Below, in pieces: positions 38,912-48,635 of a stretch of DNA of 64,000 bases. Location of the stretch: positions 124,001-188,000 of the forward strand of contig JAISJP010000007.1 of the NCBI GenBank assembly GCA_031261455.1, written 5' to 3'. Under the pieces are notes generated by a model. It did no database searches and had not been told where the DNA came from. It saw nothing but the letters and a program-made list of their open reading frames with translations. Numbering within the stretch: position 1 is the first letter of the stretch; each line of letters opens with the position of its first letter. This stretch comes from Propionibacteriaceae bacterium (GTDB lineage Bacteria; Actinomycetota; Actinomycetes; Propionibacteriales; Propionibacteriaceae). A program made the position numbers and the translations under genes.

Positions 38912-39889
38912 TTACAGAATCTGATGGGCGTAGTCGAGATCGATCAGCGCCTTCTCCACAGCAAACTGGGCATCCACTGCCCCACCTTTGGTATCGGCAT
39001 CCGCCGCAGCAACAATCTTGACTGCCTGCGCCAAAGCGCCCGGCGTCCACCCACTTGCCTGTGCAGCCAATGTTTTCAACTTCCACTCCGGCACACCCAC
39101 CTGCGAGGCGATCTGCCCCGGAGAACCTTCGGCATGGCGGGCATCGAGATACTTGCCTAATGACCGCAGACCGTTGGCAAGCGCTGCAGTGATCGTCGGC
39201 GGAGTTACCCCAGCGTCAAAAGCCCAGCGCAGTTTAGCGAGCGCCTCACTCAAGCGTCCAAAAATCACATCGTCGGCGATGGCGAAGCCGGTAACCTCTA
39301 CTCGCCCCTCAAAGTAGCGACCCACCATATCGGCGGTGAGTCTTGCTCCATCCCAGTCGTCAGCCAACTGCGTCAACGCAGAAACCAGCGCCAGCAGATT
39401 GTTGCCCAGCGCATCGACTAGCGTCTGGGCGGCCTTCTCGTCCACCTCCATGCCCAACCGACCGGCCTCTTCGCGCACAAACCTTGGCAGTTCCCAGACT
39501 TTGGGGGGCGTCAGGTTTTCTCGTGTCACTCGGGCCTTGCCGAGAGCATCAAGAACCGCCTTGCCGCCGACACCTTTGTGAACGATGGTGAGGCACAACG
39601 CTTCGCCGGGGTCCTTAGCCGCATCCACTACTTCATGCAACACCGCGTCAGACATCGCCACGGCGGCCTCAGTGACCACCACTATGGAGTAGGCAGAGAA
39701 CAGCGAGCCACCAACGGCCTCAGCAAACCGCGCCCCCTGCATGTCTTGACCGCTCAGTTCGCGCAGTTCCGCCTCCGGATGCTGTGCGCGCGCTGCTGCC
39801 ACCCTGCGGTTTACGCTCCGCTGAACAAGCAGCGGATCATCGCCGACAATGAGCAAGCTTGTGCCAAAGACATCCATAACATCAATCAT
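38912..39889 (-). CDS. holA: DNA polymerase III subunit delta
   Basis: Clamp-loader subunit that opens the sliding clamp. 325 residues from the ATG at 39889, which has TAGGA about 6 bases upstream; an ATG 18 bases further upstream is possible. N-terminal AAA-like region with LLIVGDDPLLVQRSV, LCLTIVHKGVGGKAVLDAL, and the C-terminal collar domain ending EKALIDLDYAHQIL. Order comEA-comEC-holA and convergent rpsT match other actinomycetes. Confidence 0.92.
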   Translation of the reverse strand: MIDVMDVFGTSLLIVGDDPLLVQRSVNRRVAAARAQHPEAELRELSGQDMQGARFAEAVGGSLFSAYSIVVVTEAAVAMSDAVLHEVVDAAKDPGEALCLTIVHKGVGGKAVLDALGKARVTRENLTPPKVWELPRFVREEAGRLGMEVDEKAAQTLVDALGNNLLALVSALTQLADDWDGARLTADMVGRYFEGRVEVTGFAIADDVIFGRLSEALAKLRWAFDAGVTPPTITAALANGLRSLGKYLDARHAEGSPGQIASQVGVPEWKLKTLAAQASGWTPGALAQAVKIVAAADADTKGGAVDAQFAVEKALIDLDYAHQIL

Positions 39890-39977
39890 GCCGTGTCCTA
39901 CCGACATTTTCCGAAGAGCGAGGCGTTCATTCGCTGGCAATGCTGCGCGAAGCGAGCTGGCATTCAGTCAACCGGCT

Positions 39978-40005
39978 CGATGGCTGCACTGCGCGCAGCG
40001 AGCGG
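39978..40005. repeat. Possible degenerate palindromic-repeat copy
   Basis: GGCTGC, loop ACTGCGC, GCAGC with flank GAGCGG aligns with the repeat family, with gaps. It lies between the comEC end and the holA start. Confidence 0.25.
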
Positions 40006-40110
40006 AGCGCTAAGTCGCCGAGAGTGCGTTGGATTCCATGGGCACTGTGGACGCAATCAGATACATGCGATTCAACAAGCCGCTCGGACCTCCTTGAAGG
40101 GGATGAACAA

Positions 40111-40130
40111 GTTCTCCTAGGGTGGAGAAC
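40111..40130 (-). terminator. Hairpin across the comEC stop codon
   Basis: A perfect 7-bp stem, GTTCTCC / GGAGAAC (40111-40117 with 40124-40130), spans the comEC TAG. TTGTT follows on the minus strand, so it is a weak terminator candidate. Confidence 0.4.
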
Positions 40131-42576
40131 GTTGTGCCGTGACTACTAGACTGCCCTGCGCACCGATGGTGAGAGCGATGGAGCCGCGCTCATCGGTGCG
40201 AAGAGTGAATGCTCCCGCAGAAGTTAGGGCGTTTAGGGTGCGTGAGGATGGATGTCCATAGGAGTTATCGGTTCCAACGCTGATGACCGCCACTGTGGCG
40301 TTCACGGCGTTGATGAACTCCGCCGACTGGTTGACACTGCCGTGATGTGCCACCTTGAGTACATCGGCTTGGAGTGGTGCGCCTGTGGCTAGTGCGGCGT
40401 TCTGGGCCTCTGGCTCTGAGTCTCCAGCGAAGAGCACACGTAGCCCGGCCACCTCGACTAGGGCCACGATCCCGGCGTTGTTCTCGTCCGGGTCCTCAAC
40501 TGTTGCCGGTGGGCGGGACAGCACGAACGGCAGTCCTGTCCAGATGATGGTGATGGTGATATCTCCCACTTGCAGCACCTCGCCTACTGCAGCCAAGAGA
40601 ACTGGGATGCTGCCGTCGCCAATGAAGGTGGCAAATGCGGAGCGGGCAGACTCGCTCAGCCCGGAGCGCACAACGATAGCTCCGATGTCGTGACGACTCG
40701 CCAACCCGGACAGGCCATCGATATGATCAGCGTGTTGGTGTGATGCCACTACCAGCGATATGCCGGATACGTCCACTGCGTCGAGACAAGCGTGCAGCGC
40801 TGCTTTGTCCGGGCCGCCGTCGATCAAGACGACATCACCTGCTGGTGAGCGGAGCACGGCAGCGTCGCCTTGACCTACGTCGCAGAAGGTGACCAGCCAG
40901 TCCCCCGGCCAACCGGGCTGCGGCACTCTGATAAACGAGCCTGCCGCCAACACGGCGAGGGCGGTCAGCGTTGCGGTGGGTTTGGCGAGAATGAGCGGCA
41001 TGACCCGGGCTGCGACAAGGCAGGCGACGCTCATAAGCGCCAAGACCAGAGCTGTCGCGCCCACCTGGACTGCCGAGTTTGGCAGCATTGCGCCTAGGCG
41101 AGCTATCAACAGAATGGGTTCGGCGCACCAGCCGGCCACCCACCCGATGCACCGCGCCCCGACTGCCGACATGGGATGGATTAGCGCTGCTACCAAGCCA
41201 CTGACGGTCACCGGGCCCACAAATGGACCTGCCAACAGGTTGGCGAACAGGCCCACCAGCGATATCTGGCCGTTGAGGGCGGTGACCAGTGGTTGCGTCA
41301 CCAGCTGCGCGGCCAGGGGCACGCTGAGCGCCTCTGCGGCCCACTGCGGGCACCAACTACTCAACGCGCTGGCCCAGCGTTTGGCCCACCAGATGATGCC
41401 AGCGGTCGCCGCAACTGATAGTCCAAAACCCCACGAGTGCGACATCCATGGGTCGATAAGCAGCAGGGCGCACACGGCAACGCTAAGTTGGCGTATACCT
41501 TTGGCCTTGTCCCCGGATACCCCGGTGGCACCGAGTGCCACCACGCCCATGGCAGCGGCTCGCAGCACGCTCGGCTCGCCACGACATAGCACCACAAATC
41601 CGGCCACACACACCACCGCGATGCCCCGCAACCACCAACCGCGCGCCCCAGCCCATTTGGCTAGCAACAACACGAACGCCAGCATCAGCGTCAGGTTTGT
41701 ACCGCTGACTGCCGTCAGGTGTGACAACCCGGTGGTACGAAACTCATCGACGATGTGTGTTTCTAGAGTGGAGGTGTCCCCAACCACGAGGGAGGGCACC
41801 AAACCTGCCTGGTCGCCACTGGACCAGCGCATGGAATCACGAAGTCCGGCGCGAAGCGAGTTGATGACAGCGTCGAACGCTCCCGGTGGAGCCAGCACGC
41901 TGATTGGGCCGCTCTGTTTCAGGACGGCGGCGGTACCATCAGAGGTGCCGGCCGGGGATGCGCGCGCATCAAAGGTGATGTGCGCCCCAGTTTCGAGCGC
42001 TTCTTGCCCGGTGAGCCACAGTTTGGCGGGTTGGCTCAACTCCACGGCCACTCCACGCGCCTGCACCCGCGTGACCCGCACCCGGACCATACTCTGGGCA
42101 GGCAGCACTCCGCGCGGCGGATAGGTCACCGGATCCGACACCACTACTGCGGTGACGCTAACTATGGCTCGTTCGTTGGCAAACTTTGCCAAAGGGCTGG
42201 ACGATCGCGCCGCCACTAGCACAGACGCCAACACGCAGGCGCCAAGTGTTGCTGCGGCAACGGCGGCCAGAACTGGCCGAGCCGTCCTCCAGCCCACCAG
42301 GCCCACAGCAACAGCTGCAACAACCACTGGCACGACCAACCGTGCGTCCCAAACCGCGCACCAACTGGCTACAAAGACTCCACCCGTCACTCCAACCATA
42401 CGCAGATCTGGCGTAGGCTCCCCGGATTCGCCTCCGGCCAACCATGCTGTTCCCGTTGGAGCCGGGCTTGTCATCACCGCTGGCGTGGAGTCTCCGCACT
42501 CACCTTCGGTCAGCCCCATGTCGAGCGCAGTCATCTGATTGCTGCGGGATGTCGAGTCGCGGCTAGACGCAGACAT
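40117..42576 (-). CDS. comEC: ComEC/Rec2 DNA-uptake channel protein
   Basis: 819-residue membrane protein forming the channel for single-stranded DNA entry in transformable bacteria. A polar N-terminus of about 50 residues, then many membrane helices with the competence domain (LTAVSGTNLTLMLAFVLL), and a C-terminal metallo-beta-lactamase-like domain with SHQHADHIDGL and AGDSEPEAQN. It overlaps comEA by 14 bases with the ATG at 42576. Natural competence is possible but not shown; no type IV pilus genes are in the window. Confidence 0.92.
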   Translation of the reverse strand: MSASSRDSTSRSNQMTALDMGLTEGECGDSTPAVMTSPAPTGTAWLAGGESGEPTPDLRMVGVTGGVFVASWCAVWDARLVVPVVVAAVAVGLVGWRTARPVLAAVAAATLGACVLASVLVAARSSSPLAKFANERAIVSVTAVVVSDPVTYPPRGVLPAQSMVRVRVTRVQARGVAVELSQPAKLWLTGQEALETGAHITFDARASPAGTSDGTAAVLKQSGPISVLAPPGAFDAVINSLRAGLRDSMRWSSGDQAGLVPSLVVGDTSTLETHIVDEFRTTGLSHLTAVSGTNLTLMLAFVLLLAKWAGARGWWLRGIAVVCVAGFVVLCRGEPSVLRAAAMGVVALGATGVSGDKAKGIRQLSVAVCALLLIDPWMSHSWGFGLSVAATAGIIWWAKRWASALSSWCPQWAAEALSVPLAAQLVTQPLVTALNGQISLVGLFANLLAGPFVGPVTVSGLVAALIHPMSAVGARCIGWVAGWCAEPILLIARLGAMLPNSAVQVGATALVLALMSVACLVAARVMPLILAKPTATLTALAVLAAGSFIRVPQPGWPGDWLVTFCDVGQGDAAVLRSPAGDVVLIDGGPDKAALHACLDAVDVSGISLVVASHQHADHIDGLSGLASRHDIGAIVVRSGLSESARSAFATFIGDGSIPVLLAAVGEVLQVGDITITIIWTGLPFVLSRPPATVEDPDENNAGIVALVEVAGLRVLFAGDSEPEAQNAALATGAPLQADVLKVAHHGSVNQSAEFINAVNATVAVISVGTDNSYGHPSSRTLNALTSAGAFTLRTDERGSIALTIGAQGSLVVTAQRSPP

Positions 42577-43501
42577 AGGGTTCCAACTGGGTGTAGGTCT
42601 TGGCACCGATACCACTCACCTCTTGGAGTTCTGCGGTGGTGGTGAACTTACCGTGCTGCTCACGCCACGCAATGATGCGCCCAGCCATGACTGGGCCAAC
42701 TCCCGGCAGAGTCTCCAATTGCGCACTGCTGGCGGTGTTTAGATTGATCCTTGCGCCAGACGACTCCCCCGCTCCCATGCCAGCGCCGTTGGGAGCTAGA
42801 ACATCGCCCTGCGGAGCGCCCTTGACCCCTATAATGACCTGCGCGCCGTCACTGAGCACCGCCGCCAGATTTAGCTCCGCCGGGTCAGCCTCTTCAGCCA
42901 ACCCTCCACAGGCCGCGATAGCCTCATGGACCCGCGCCCCGACCGGCAGTGCCACCACCCCTGGAGAGACAACTGCCCCCAGCACGTGAACCTGAATCAG
43001 TTCCGGCGTACTCAATGGAGCCGGTTCAGCACTGCCTGACACCACCACGGTTGGAGGGTTCAGCGGAACTTCAGTGGACCGCGTGCGCAGCAGTTGAGAC
43101 GCCGTGAATACCGCCGCCACTACTACAATCACCAGAATGACAGCTAGATGCTCCTTGGTGAACTCGTGTGCTCGTGACAGCATCGATGCTCGTTCGCTCT
43201 CATCAAGGGTCCGTAGGCCATACGCCTGGCCATCTGTCTCCTGGCGGCCTGCTTCTTCATGCCATTGCATGTCGCTCAAGGCCATCTCGTCGTCTGGGGG
43301 TTCTCCACGCAGGATGCGACGGAACCCCTCGGTGGCATCCAGTGGAGTTAACCGCAACGGACTTACGGCCCGCCGCACGCTAGCCGCCGCCATGACGTCC
43401 GAAACCACAGGGTCGCCCATAGGGCAGTCGCGGTCAGTCAATGACTGTAGGCGCGCAATTGCCACGTCCGGCGATGCCGGAAGACGTACATTAGTTCTCA
43501 C
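42563..43501 (-). CDS. comEA: ComEA-type helix-hairpin-helix DNA-binding protein
   Basis: 312-residue membrane-anchored DNA receptor: a long cytoplasmic N-terminus (1-115), one helix (about 118-138, LAVILVIVVVAAVFTASQLL), an SLBB domain with IQVHVLGAVVSPGVVALP, and a C-terminal helix-hairpin-helix pair with INLNTASSAQLETLPGVG and VSGIGAKTYTQLEPYV. The GTG start has AGGA 4 bases before it. The N-terminus is longer than in most ComEA proteins. leuS, often next to comEA, is 16 kb away here. Confidence 0.9.
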   Translation of the reverse strand: MRTNVRLPASPDVAIARLQSLTDRDCPMGDPVVSDVMAAASVRRAVSPLRLTPLDATEGFRRILRGEPPDDEMALSDMQWHEEAGRQETDGQAYGLRTLDESERASMLSRAHEFTKEHLAVILVIVVVAAVFTASQLLRTRSTEVPLNPPTVVVSGSAEPAPLSTPELIQVHVLGAVVSPGVVALPVGARVHEAIAACGGLAEEADPAELNLAAVLSDGAQVIIGVKGAPQGDVLAPNGAGMGAGESSGARINLNTASSAQLETLPGVGPVMAGRIIAWREQHGKFTTTAELQEVSGIGAKTYTQLEPYVCV

Positions 43502-43552
43502 GTCCTAACAATGTGGTTGAGTTGCAAGTTTTCGGCACCAACCTCGTAAAGC

Positions 43553-43579
43553 TGTGGAAACTGCCTGGTCTGTGGATAA
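43553..43579. promoter_or_regulatory. Two DnaA-box-like sites before comEA / antiporter
   Basis: TGTGGAAAC (43553-43561) and TGTGGATAA (43571-43579), 18 bases apart; the second equals the consensus DnaA box TTATCCACA on the other strand. They sit in the divergent comEA-antiporter gap. Confidence 0.4.
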
Positions 43580-43774
43580 CTCGCGCATGCCAACTCGAAC
43601 AAACATCTGTCTCACGGCGCGTGTCACACAAGCGTCACAGATAATTGGCACAATTGAGGCAGGGTTAAGCTAAACCTTGCTGGGCCAACACGAGCCAAGC
43701 GCAAAACGAGTTAAGCAGGACTCGCCGCACGTGATTCTGACCCGCAGACAAGCGGCACGTTTGAGAGCAGGACG

Positions 43775-45124
43775 ATGGTAATTCATTGGTGGGGTCTGAT
43801 CCCCTTTGTCGCCATGCTGTCTATCATCGCGCTCGCCCCGCTCATCCCGACCACCGCCCACATCTGGGAACGCAACCGTGTAAAACTCATAGTCGCGACC
43901 GCGCTCGGCGTGCCCGTGGCAACGTGGATGTGGCTTGGTGGTGGTCAACATCTCGTCGTCCACTCACTCAACGAGTACACCCAGTTCATCTGCTTGCTGT
44001 TCAGCCTTTACGTGGTTTCGGGGGGCTTGTTCGTCGCTGGTGACATCCGGGCGACGCCGCGCAACAACGTGATTCTGTTGTGCCTAGGGGCAGTGTTGGC
44101 GTCATTTATTGGCACGACGGGTGCGGCAATGCTGCTGATCCGCCCCATCCTCAACACCAACCGGGAGCGCGAGTTCAAGGTCCACACCGTTGTCTTTGCC
44201 ATCCTGATTATCGCCAACTGCGGCGGCCTGCTGACCCCGTTGGGCGACCCTCCGCTCTACATTGGCCTGATGCGTGGCGTGCCGTTCGCGTGGACGTTCA
44301 CGCTGTGGGCACCGTGGATGTTCGTCAACGCCATGTTGCTGCTCACCTACTACGCCATTGAACGTCGCGAAGCAACCAGAGAGAGCGAATTTGGGCGGGC
44401 TTGGGACGAGCAAGCCACCGCCCCACTACGGCTGCGTGGCGGCCTCAACATCATCTGGTTTGCGGCCATTATCGGCTCCGTTGCGCTGCTCGGAGACCAT
44501 CCCTGGATCAAGATCGCGGTGCAGCTGGGGGCGGCAGCAGCGTCTTACTTCATCGGCTCGCGCAGTGTGCGCATGCGGGACAACGAGTTCACTTGGGCTC
44601 CAATTGCGGAGGTGGCGATCCTGTTCTTCGGCATCTTTGCCACGATGACACCGGCGTTGGAGTTTCTGCGACTGCACGCCGGGCAACTGCCCCTCAACGA
44701 GTACACGCTGTTCGGTTTCACCGGCGGGCTGTCGTCTGTGCTGGACAACGCCCCCACATATCTGACCTTCTTCGAGATGGCAACACAGTTGAGCGTTGAC
44801 GGCGGCACGGTGGTGGCCGGGGTGCCGGAGATATATCTGACCGCCATCTCGCTAGGTGCGGTGACGTGCGGAGCCCTCACCTACATTGGCAACGGCCCAA
44901 ACTTCATGGTCAAGTCCGTGGCTGAGGAACGCGGCGTGCGCATGCCATCGTTTGGCGGCTACATTGTATGGACGTTGCGTTACCTAGCACCAGTGTTATT
45001 GACAATGGTTCTCATTTTCATTTCGACGTCTGCCCTAGCCAACCTCTGTGGAATCGCCCTCGCCCTGTTGATCGCCGGAAATGCGCTCAGAATAATTGCG
45101 GCGACTCGGCGGCGGGAAGCGTAG
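43775..45124 (+). CDS. Sodium:proton antiporter-type carrier (CitMHS_2-like)
   Basis: 449-residue membrane protein with about 11-12 helices. It belongs by pattern to the ion-transporter superfamily group often labelled sodium:proton antiporter: IGTTGAAMLLIRPIL, NCGGLLTPLGDPPLYIGLM and the second-half re-entrant region LSSVLDNAPTYLTFFE with YIGNGPNFMVKSVAEE. Substrate not provable; organic anion exchange is an alternative. No partner gene nearby. Confidence 0.82.
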   Translation: MVIHWWGLIPFVAMLSIIALAPLIPTTAHIWERNRVKLIVATALGVPVATWMWLGGGQHLVVHSLNEYTQFICLLFSLYVVSGGLFVAGDIRATPRNNVILLCLGAVLASFIGTTGAAMLLIRPILNTNREREFKVHTVVFAILIIANCGGLLTPLGDPPLYIGLMRGVPFAWTFTLWAPWMFVNAMLLLTYYAIERREATRESEFGRAWDEQATAPLRLRGGLNIIWFAAIIGSVALLGDHPWIKIAVQLGAAAASYFIGSRSVRMRDNEFTWAPIAEVAILFFGIFATMTPALEFLRLHAGQLPLNEYTLFGFTGGLSSVLDNAPTYLTFFEMATQLSVDGGTVVAGVPEIYLTAISLGAVTCGALTYIGNGPNFMVKSVAEERGVRMPSFGGYIVWTLRYLAPVLLTMVLIFISTSALANLCGIALALLIAGNALRIIAATRRREA

Positions 45125-45271
45125 TCCAGACGCCGAGATGTGAAACTCGTGGACACTCGCCTGTACGGGACCAATGAGTTGCGCTAGGCGGTTGCAGTTA
45201 TCGAGATACAGTGTCGCGTCCTGCGCATGACCACCTCAGCAGCCGTAGGGTGCACCAACCGAAGAGAGTAC

Positions 45272-45991
45272 TTACTCCCCAGAACGACGCAGAATCTCGG
45301 TGAGACGGTCTGCCGCCGCGACAACCGCAGGAGCGTGCAGCCGACCCGGAGCCCTTGTCAGACGCTCAATTGGACCGGACACCGACACGGCGGCAACTAC
45401 CCTGCCACCAGGGGTGCGCACCGGCGCAGAGACGGACGCAACGCCCGCCTCACGCTCCCCCACGGATTGCGCCCAGCCTTGACGCCGGACGCCAGCGAGC
45501 ATAACGGGGGTGAAGTTAGCGCCGATCAGCGCGCGTTCTACGGTTTCGGAGTCTTCCCATGCAACCAGCACCTGTGCAGCCGATCCGGCACTCATGGTCA
45601 CCTGCATGCCGACCGGGATGGTGTCGCGCAGCCCGGACGGACGCTCGGACGCCGCGATGCACAGGCGAACGTCGCCCTGACGGCGGAACAGTTGCGCCGA
45701 TTCACCGGTGATGTCACGCAGTCGGGCAAGAATGGGACCGGCGGTCGCCAGCAAACGATCCTCGCCCTGCGCTGTGGCCAGTTCATGCAGCCGAGAGCCG
45801 AGGACGAAGCGTCCTTGCACGTCACGGCCCAGAAAACGGTGATGCTCCATGGCGATCGCCAGCCGATGTACGGTGGGGCGCGCCAACCCTGTCACCGAAA
45901 CCAAGCCGGCCAACGTCAACGGGCCCTGCTCCAAAGCCTCGAAGACCAACACGGCCTTATCGAGGACCCCCACGCCACTAGAATCGTCCAT
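45272..45991 (-). CDS. IclR-family regulator, probable leuCD controller
   Basis: 239 residues: an N-terminal winged helix (about 7-65, [17 protein letters not shown]) and an IclR effector domain. It is divergent from leuC, the position of NdgR/LtbR in Streptomyces and Corynebacterium, regulators of leucine and other amino-acid genes. TCGACA, 16 bases and GATAAT lie just ahead, with the -10 only 8 bases from the ATG, so the mRNA is probably leaderless. Confidence 0.92.
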   Translation of the reverse strand: MDDSSGVGVLDKAVLVFEALEQGPLTLAGLVSVTGLARPTVHRLAIAMEHHRFLGRDVQGRFVLGSRLHELATAQGEDRLLATAGPILARLRDITGESAQLFRRQGDVRLCIAASERPSGLRDTIPVGMQVTMSAGSAAQVLVAWEDSETVERALIGANFTPVMLAGVRRQGWAQSVGEREAGVASVSAPVRTPGGRVVAAVSVSGPIERLTRAPGRLHAPAVVAAADRLTEILRRSGE

Positions 45992-45995
45992 ATAA

Positions 45996-46011
45996 TGAGA
46001 TTATCATCTCA
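45996..46011. promoter_or_regulatory. Candidate IclR operator
   Basis: Perfect palindrome arms TGAGAT and ATCTCA around TATC, between the divergent IclR gene and leuC. It overlaps the IclR -10 box (GATAAT), which suggests autorepression. Confidence 0.5.
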
Positions 46012-46041
46012 AATGTCGGAATGTCGAGTAGAACTAATAGC

Positions 46042-47523
46042 ATGGGTAAAACGCTTAGCGAGAAGATCTGGGACGCACATGTCGTCCCAGTCCTAGCAAC
46101 TGATGCCGCGTGTCACGGCACAAGGCAGCCGCCGGACGTGTCCACAACAAGTCTTGGTCACAACGATACCGCGTCACGTACAGACGAACCAGATCTACTT
46201 TACATTGATCTGCACCTCATCCATGAGGTGACCACGCCGCAGGCCTTTGAGGGGCTGCGTTTGGCCGGACGCAAGGTGCGTCGCCCAGACCTGACTATTG
46301 GCACGGAGGACCACAACACTCCCACCTGCGACATCGACCAGCCGATTGCAGATCCCGTCTCCAAACTCCAGATCGACACGCTGCGCGCCAACGCCCCCGA
46401 GTTTGGCGTGCCGCTGTACTCACTGGGCAGCGAAGAGCAAGGCATTGTCCATGTTGTCGGCCCGCAGTTGGGGCTGACGCAACCGGGCATGACCATCGTC
46501 TGCGGCGACTCGCACACCGCCACTCACGGTGCGTTCGGTGCGCTGGCGTTCGGCATCGGCACCTCCGAGGTCGAACACGTTCTCGCCACCCAGACCCTGC
46601 CGCAGCGCAAGCTGAAGACCATGGCCGTCACCATCAACGGCGAACTGAGCCCAAACGTCAGCGCCAAGGACCTCATCTTGCAGCTGATCTCCATCACCGG
46701 CACCGGCGGCGGTCAAGGCTACGTGGTGGAGTATCGCGGCTCCGCCATCCGGGCGCTGTCCATGGAAGCGCGCATGACCATCTGCAACATGAGCATCGAG
46801 TGGAGTGCAAAGGCCGGACTCATCGCCCCCGATCAAACCACGTTTGACTACGTGCAAGGTCGCGACCGCGCACCCAAGGGCGAGCTGTGGGACGAGGCAG
46901 TCGCCTACTGGAAGACACTGTACTCCGACGATGATGCCGTGTTTGACCGCGAGATCGTGCTCGACGCCGCCGACATCAAGCCGTTCGTCACCTGGGGCAC
47001 CAACCCCGGACAGGGCGTGGCGCTGGACAGCGTGGTGCCCTCGCCCGACAGCTTCACAGACGAAGGGGCGCGTGACGCTGCCGAACGCGCCTTAGCCTAT
47101 GTTGGGCTAGAAGCAGGGACGCCGATGAAGAGCATCCCGGTTGATGCGGTGTTTATCGGATCCTGTACCAACGGTCGCATTGAGGACCTGCGCGCCGCCG
47201 CCGGAGTGCTTGCCGGACGCAAGGCGGCTGACGGGGTTCATCTGCTGGTGGTGCCCGGTTCAGAGCGGGTACGTCGTCAAGCCATCGCAGAAGGACTCGA
47301 TAAGGTGTTCATCGAAGCCGGAGCCGATTGGCGCTTCGCCGGATGTTCCATGTGCTTGGGCATGAACGCCGACCAATTGGGCGTCGGCGAGCGCTGCGCC
47401 TCCACATCCAACCGCAACTTCGAGGGACGCCAAGGCAAGGGTTCCAGAACTCACCTCGTCAGTCCGCAGGTGGCAGCGGCAACCGCCGTACTCGGGCATC
47501 TAGGCAGTCCAGAAGATCTGTAG
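46042..47523 (+). CDS. leuC: 3-isopropylmalate dehydratase large subunit
   Basis: Isomerises isopropylmalate in leucine synthesis with LeuD, using a 4Fe-4S cluster. 493 residues from the ATG at 46042; an ATG at 46021 is in frame. Motifs: [27 protein letters not shown], and cluster cysteines in [11 protein letters not shown] and GCSMCLGMN. Between WDAHVV and [10 protein letters not shown] it has about 33 residues where related proteins have about 5, a Thr/Ser/His-rich insert. TAGAAC lies 7 bases before the ATG. Confidence 0.95.
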   Translation: MGKTLSEKIWDAHVVPVLATDAACHGTRQPPDVSTTSLGHNDTASRTDEPDLLYIDLHLIHEVTTPQAFEGLRLAGRKVRRPDLTIGTEDHNTPTCDIDQPIADPVSKLQIDTLRANAPEFGVPLYSLGSEEQGIVHVVGPQLGLTQPGMTIVCGDSHTATHGAFGALAFGIGTSEVEHVLATQTLPQRKLKTMAVTINGELSPNVSAKDLILQLISITGTGGGQGYVVEYRGSAIRALSMEARMTICNMSIEWSAKAGLIAPDQTTFDYVQGRDRAPKGELWDEAVAYWKTLYSDDDAVFDREIVLDAADIKPFVTWGTNPGQGVALDSVVPSPDSFTDEGARDAAERALAYVGLEAGTPMKSIPVDAVFIGSCTNGRIEDLRAAAGVLAGRKAADGVHLLVVPGSERVRRQAIAEGLDKVFIEAGADWRFAGCSMCLGMNADQLGVGERCASTSNRNFEGRQGKGSRTHLVSPQVAAATAVLGHLGSPEDL

Positions 47524-47535
47524 GAGACAGCAATA

Positions 47536-48123
47536 ATGAAGGCATTTACCACTCACACAGGAATCCCGGTGCCGTTGCGCCGCGGCAACGTGGACACCGA
47601 CCAGATCATCCCCGCCGTGTTCCTGCGACGCATCACCCGCCATGGCTTCGAGGACGGCCTGTTTGCCGCCTGGCGCCAGGACCCCGATTTTGTGCTCAAC
47701 CAGCCGTCCTACGCCCAAGGTTCCATCCTCATCACCGGCCCAGACTTCGGAGTGGGTTCCAGCCGCGAGCACGCCGTCTGGGCGCTACAAGACTTCGGTT
47801 TCGCTGTGGTCATCGGAGAGCGTTTCGGTCCCATCTTCACCAACAACTCGGGCAAGGCCGGGCTGCTACTCGCATCCGTCCCCGCCGAGACGGTCGAAGC
47901 ACTGTGGGAGTTCGCCGAAGCAAACCCCGGTGCTCAGATCACCGTCAGTCTGGAGACGCGCGAGATAAACGCGGGCAGCAAGACCTACCCATTCGCTATC
48001 GACGACGACACTCGCGAGCGCCTGCTCGCTGGCCTAGATGACATCGGCGCCACCCTCACCCGGGAAGCGGACATCGCCGCCTTCGAAGCCACCCGTCCCG
48101 CGTTCTTGCCGACGACCAAGTAA
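47536..48123 (+). CDS. leuD: 3-isopropylmalate dehydratase small subunit
   Basis: Swivel-domain partner of LeuC. 195 residues, standard. [15 protein letters not shown] and [17 protein letters not shown] are diagnostic. GGAG lies about 10 bases before the ATG, and the gene follows leuC by 12 bases, so the pair forms one operon. Confidence 0.96.
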   Translation: MKAFTTHTGIPVPLRRGNVDTDQIIPAVFLRRITRHGFEDGLFAAWRQDPDFVLNQPSYAQGSILITGPDFGVGSSREHAVWALQDFGFAVVIGERFGPIFTNNSGKAGLLLASVPAETVEALWEFAEANPGAQITVSLETREINAGSKTYPFAIDDDTRERLLAGLDDIGATLTREADIAAFEATRPAFLPTTK

Positions 48124-48142
48124 GGCGCTCAGGACACCATTA

Positions 48143-48186
48143 CGGAGTTGTAGGGTCCACAAGGCGCAGTAGATGCTACAACTCCG
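48143..48186 (+). terminator. Hairpin after leuD
   Basis: A perfect 11-bp stem (CGGAGTTGTAG with CTACAACTCCG) around a 22-base loop, 20 bases after the stop. A TTTTT run follows 24 bases later, too far for a classic intrinsic terminator. Confidence 0.5.
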
Positions 48187-48567
48187 CTACTCCACGTAGG
48201 TTTTTGCAACAGAAATCACGTTCACGCATCTCCCCCGTCCCGTCATCACCCATGCGAAGAGCCCTTCATCACCCTGAATCGCCCCGGCGTGTCCGGAGGG
48301 TTTATGGTGTCGAGACGTTGAGCGTAGACCCAATGTCTTTCCCAGAGTTTCGGGGCCGCCCTGGGCAAGGAACGTCTGATAGACGAGGTCCGGCACAGTA
48401 TTGACACCGACCTGAGTGCTTCCGGCACAGCGAACTGCTCGACCTGCACGACGCTTACATGCTGGTACGTGGCATGCCTCACGCCGTGGTCCGGTACGTC
48501 AGCTTGGTGCATTGGGGCAAGCGGATGCGCTCATGGCCTAACCGCCTAGGTGTTGTTGTTGAACCAC

Positions 48568-48597
48568 ATCCTGTGCCGACAAATCCTGTGCCGACAA
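48568..48597 (+). repeat. Tandem 15-base direct repeat before plsC
   Basis: ATCCTGTGCCGACAA occurs twice with no spacer, about 40 bases before the plsC start and just upstream of its -10 box. It could be a regulator site or a slippage product. Confidence 0.6.
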
Positions 48598-48635
48598 CAA
48601 ACGGTTTTCCCTTGACCTCATCTAGAATATTGCGA

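Larger units (their letters stand above)
48124..48635. other. Gene-free region between leuD and plsC
   Basis: 512 bases. It holds the leuD hairpin, a tandem 15-base duplication (48568-48597) and a -10 box TAGAAT (48623-48628) 7 bases before the plsC GTG. The plsC frame is open upstream to 48459, but that part shows no family resemblance. gpsA, often found between plsC and ddl, is not here. Confidence 0.45.

Noticed and set aside
40889..42124. 411-codon open frame opposite comEC
   Set aside because: Thr/Ala/Pro-rich shadow of comEC codon bias with no recognisable domain.
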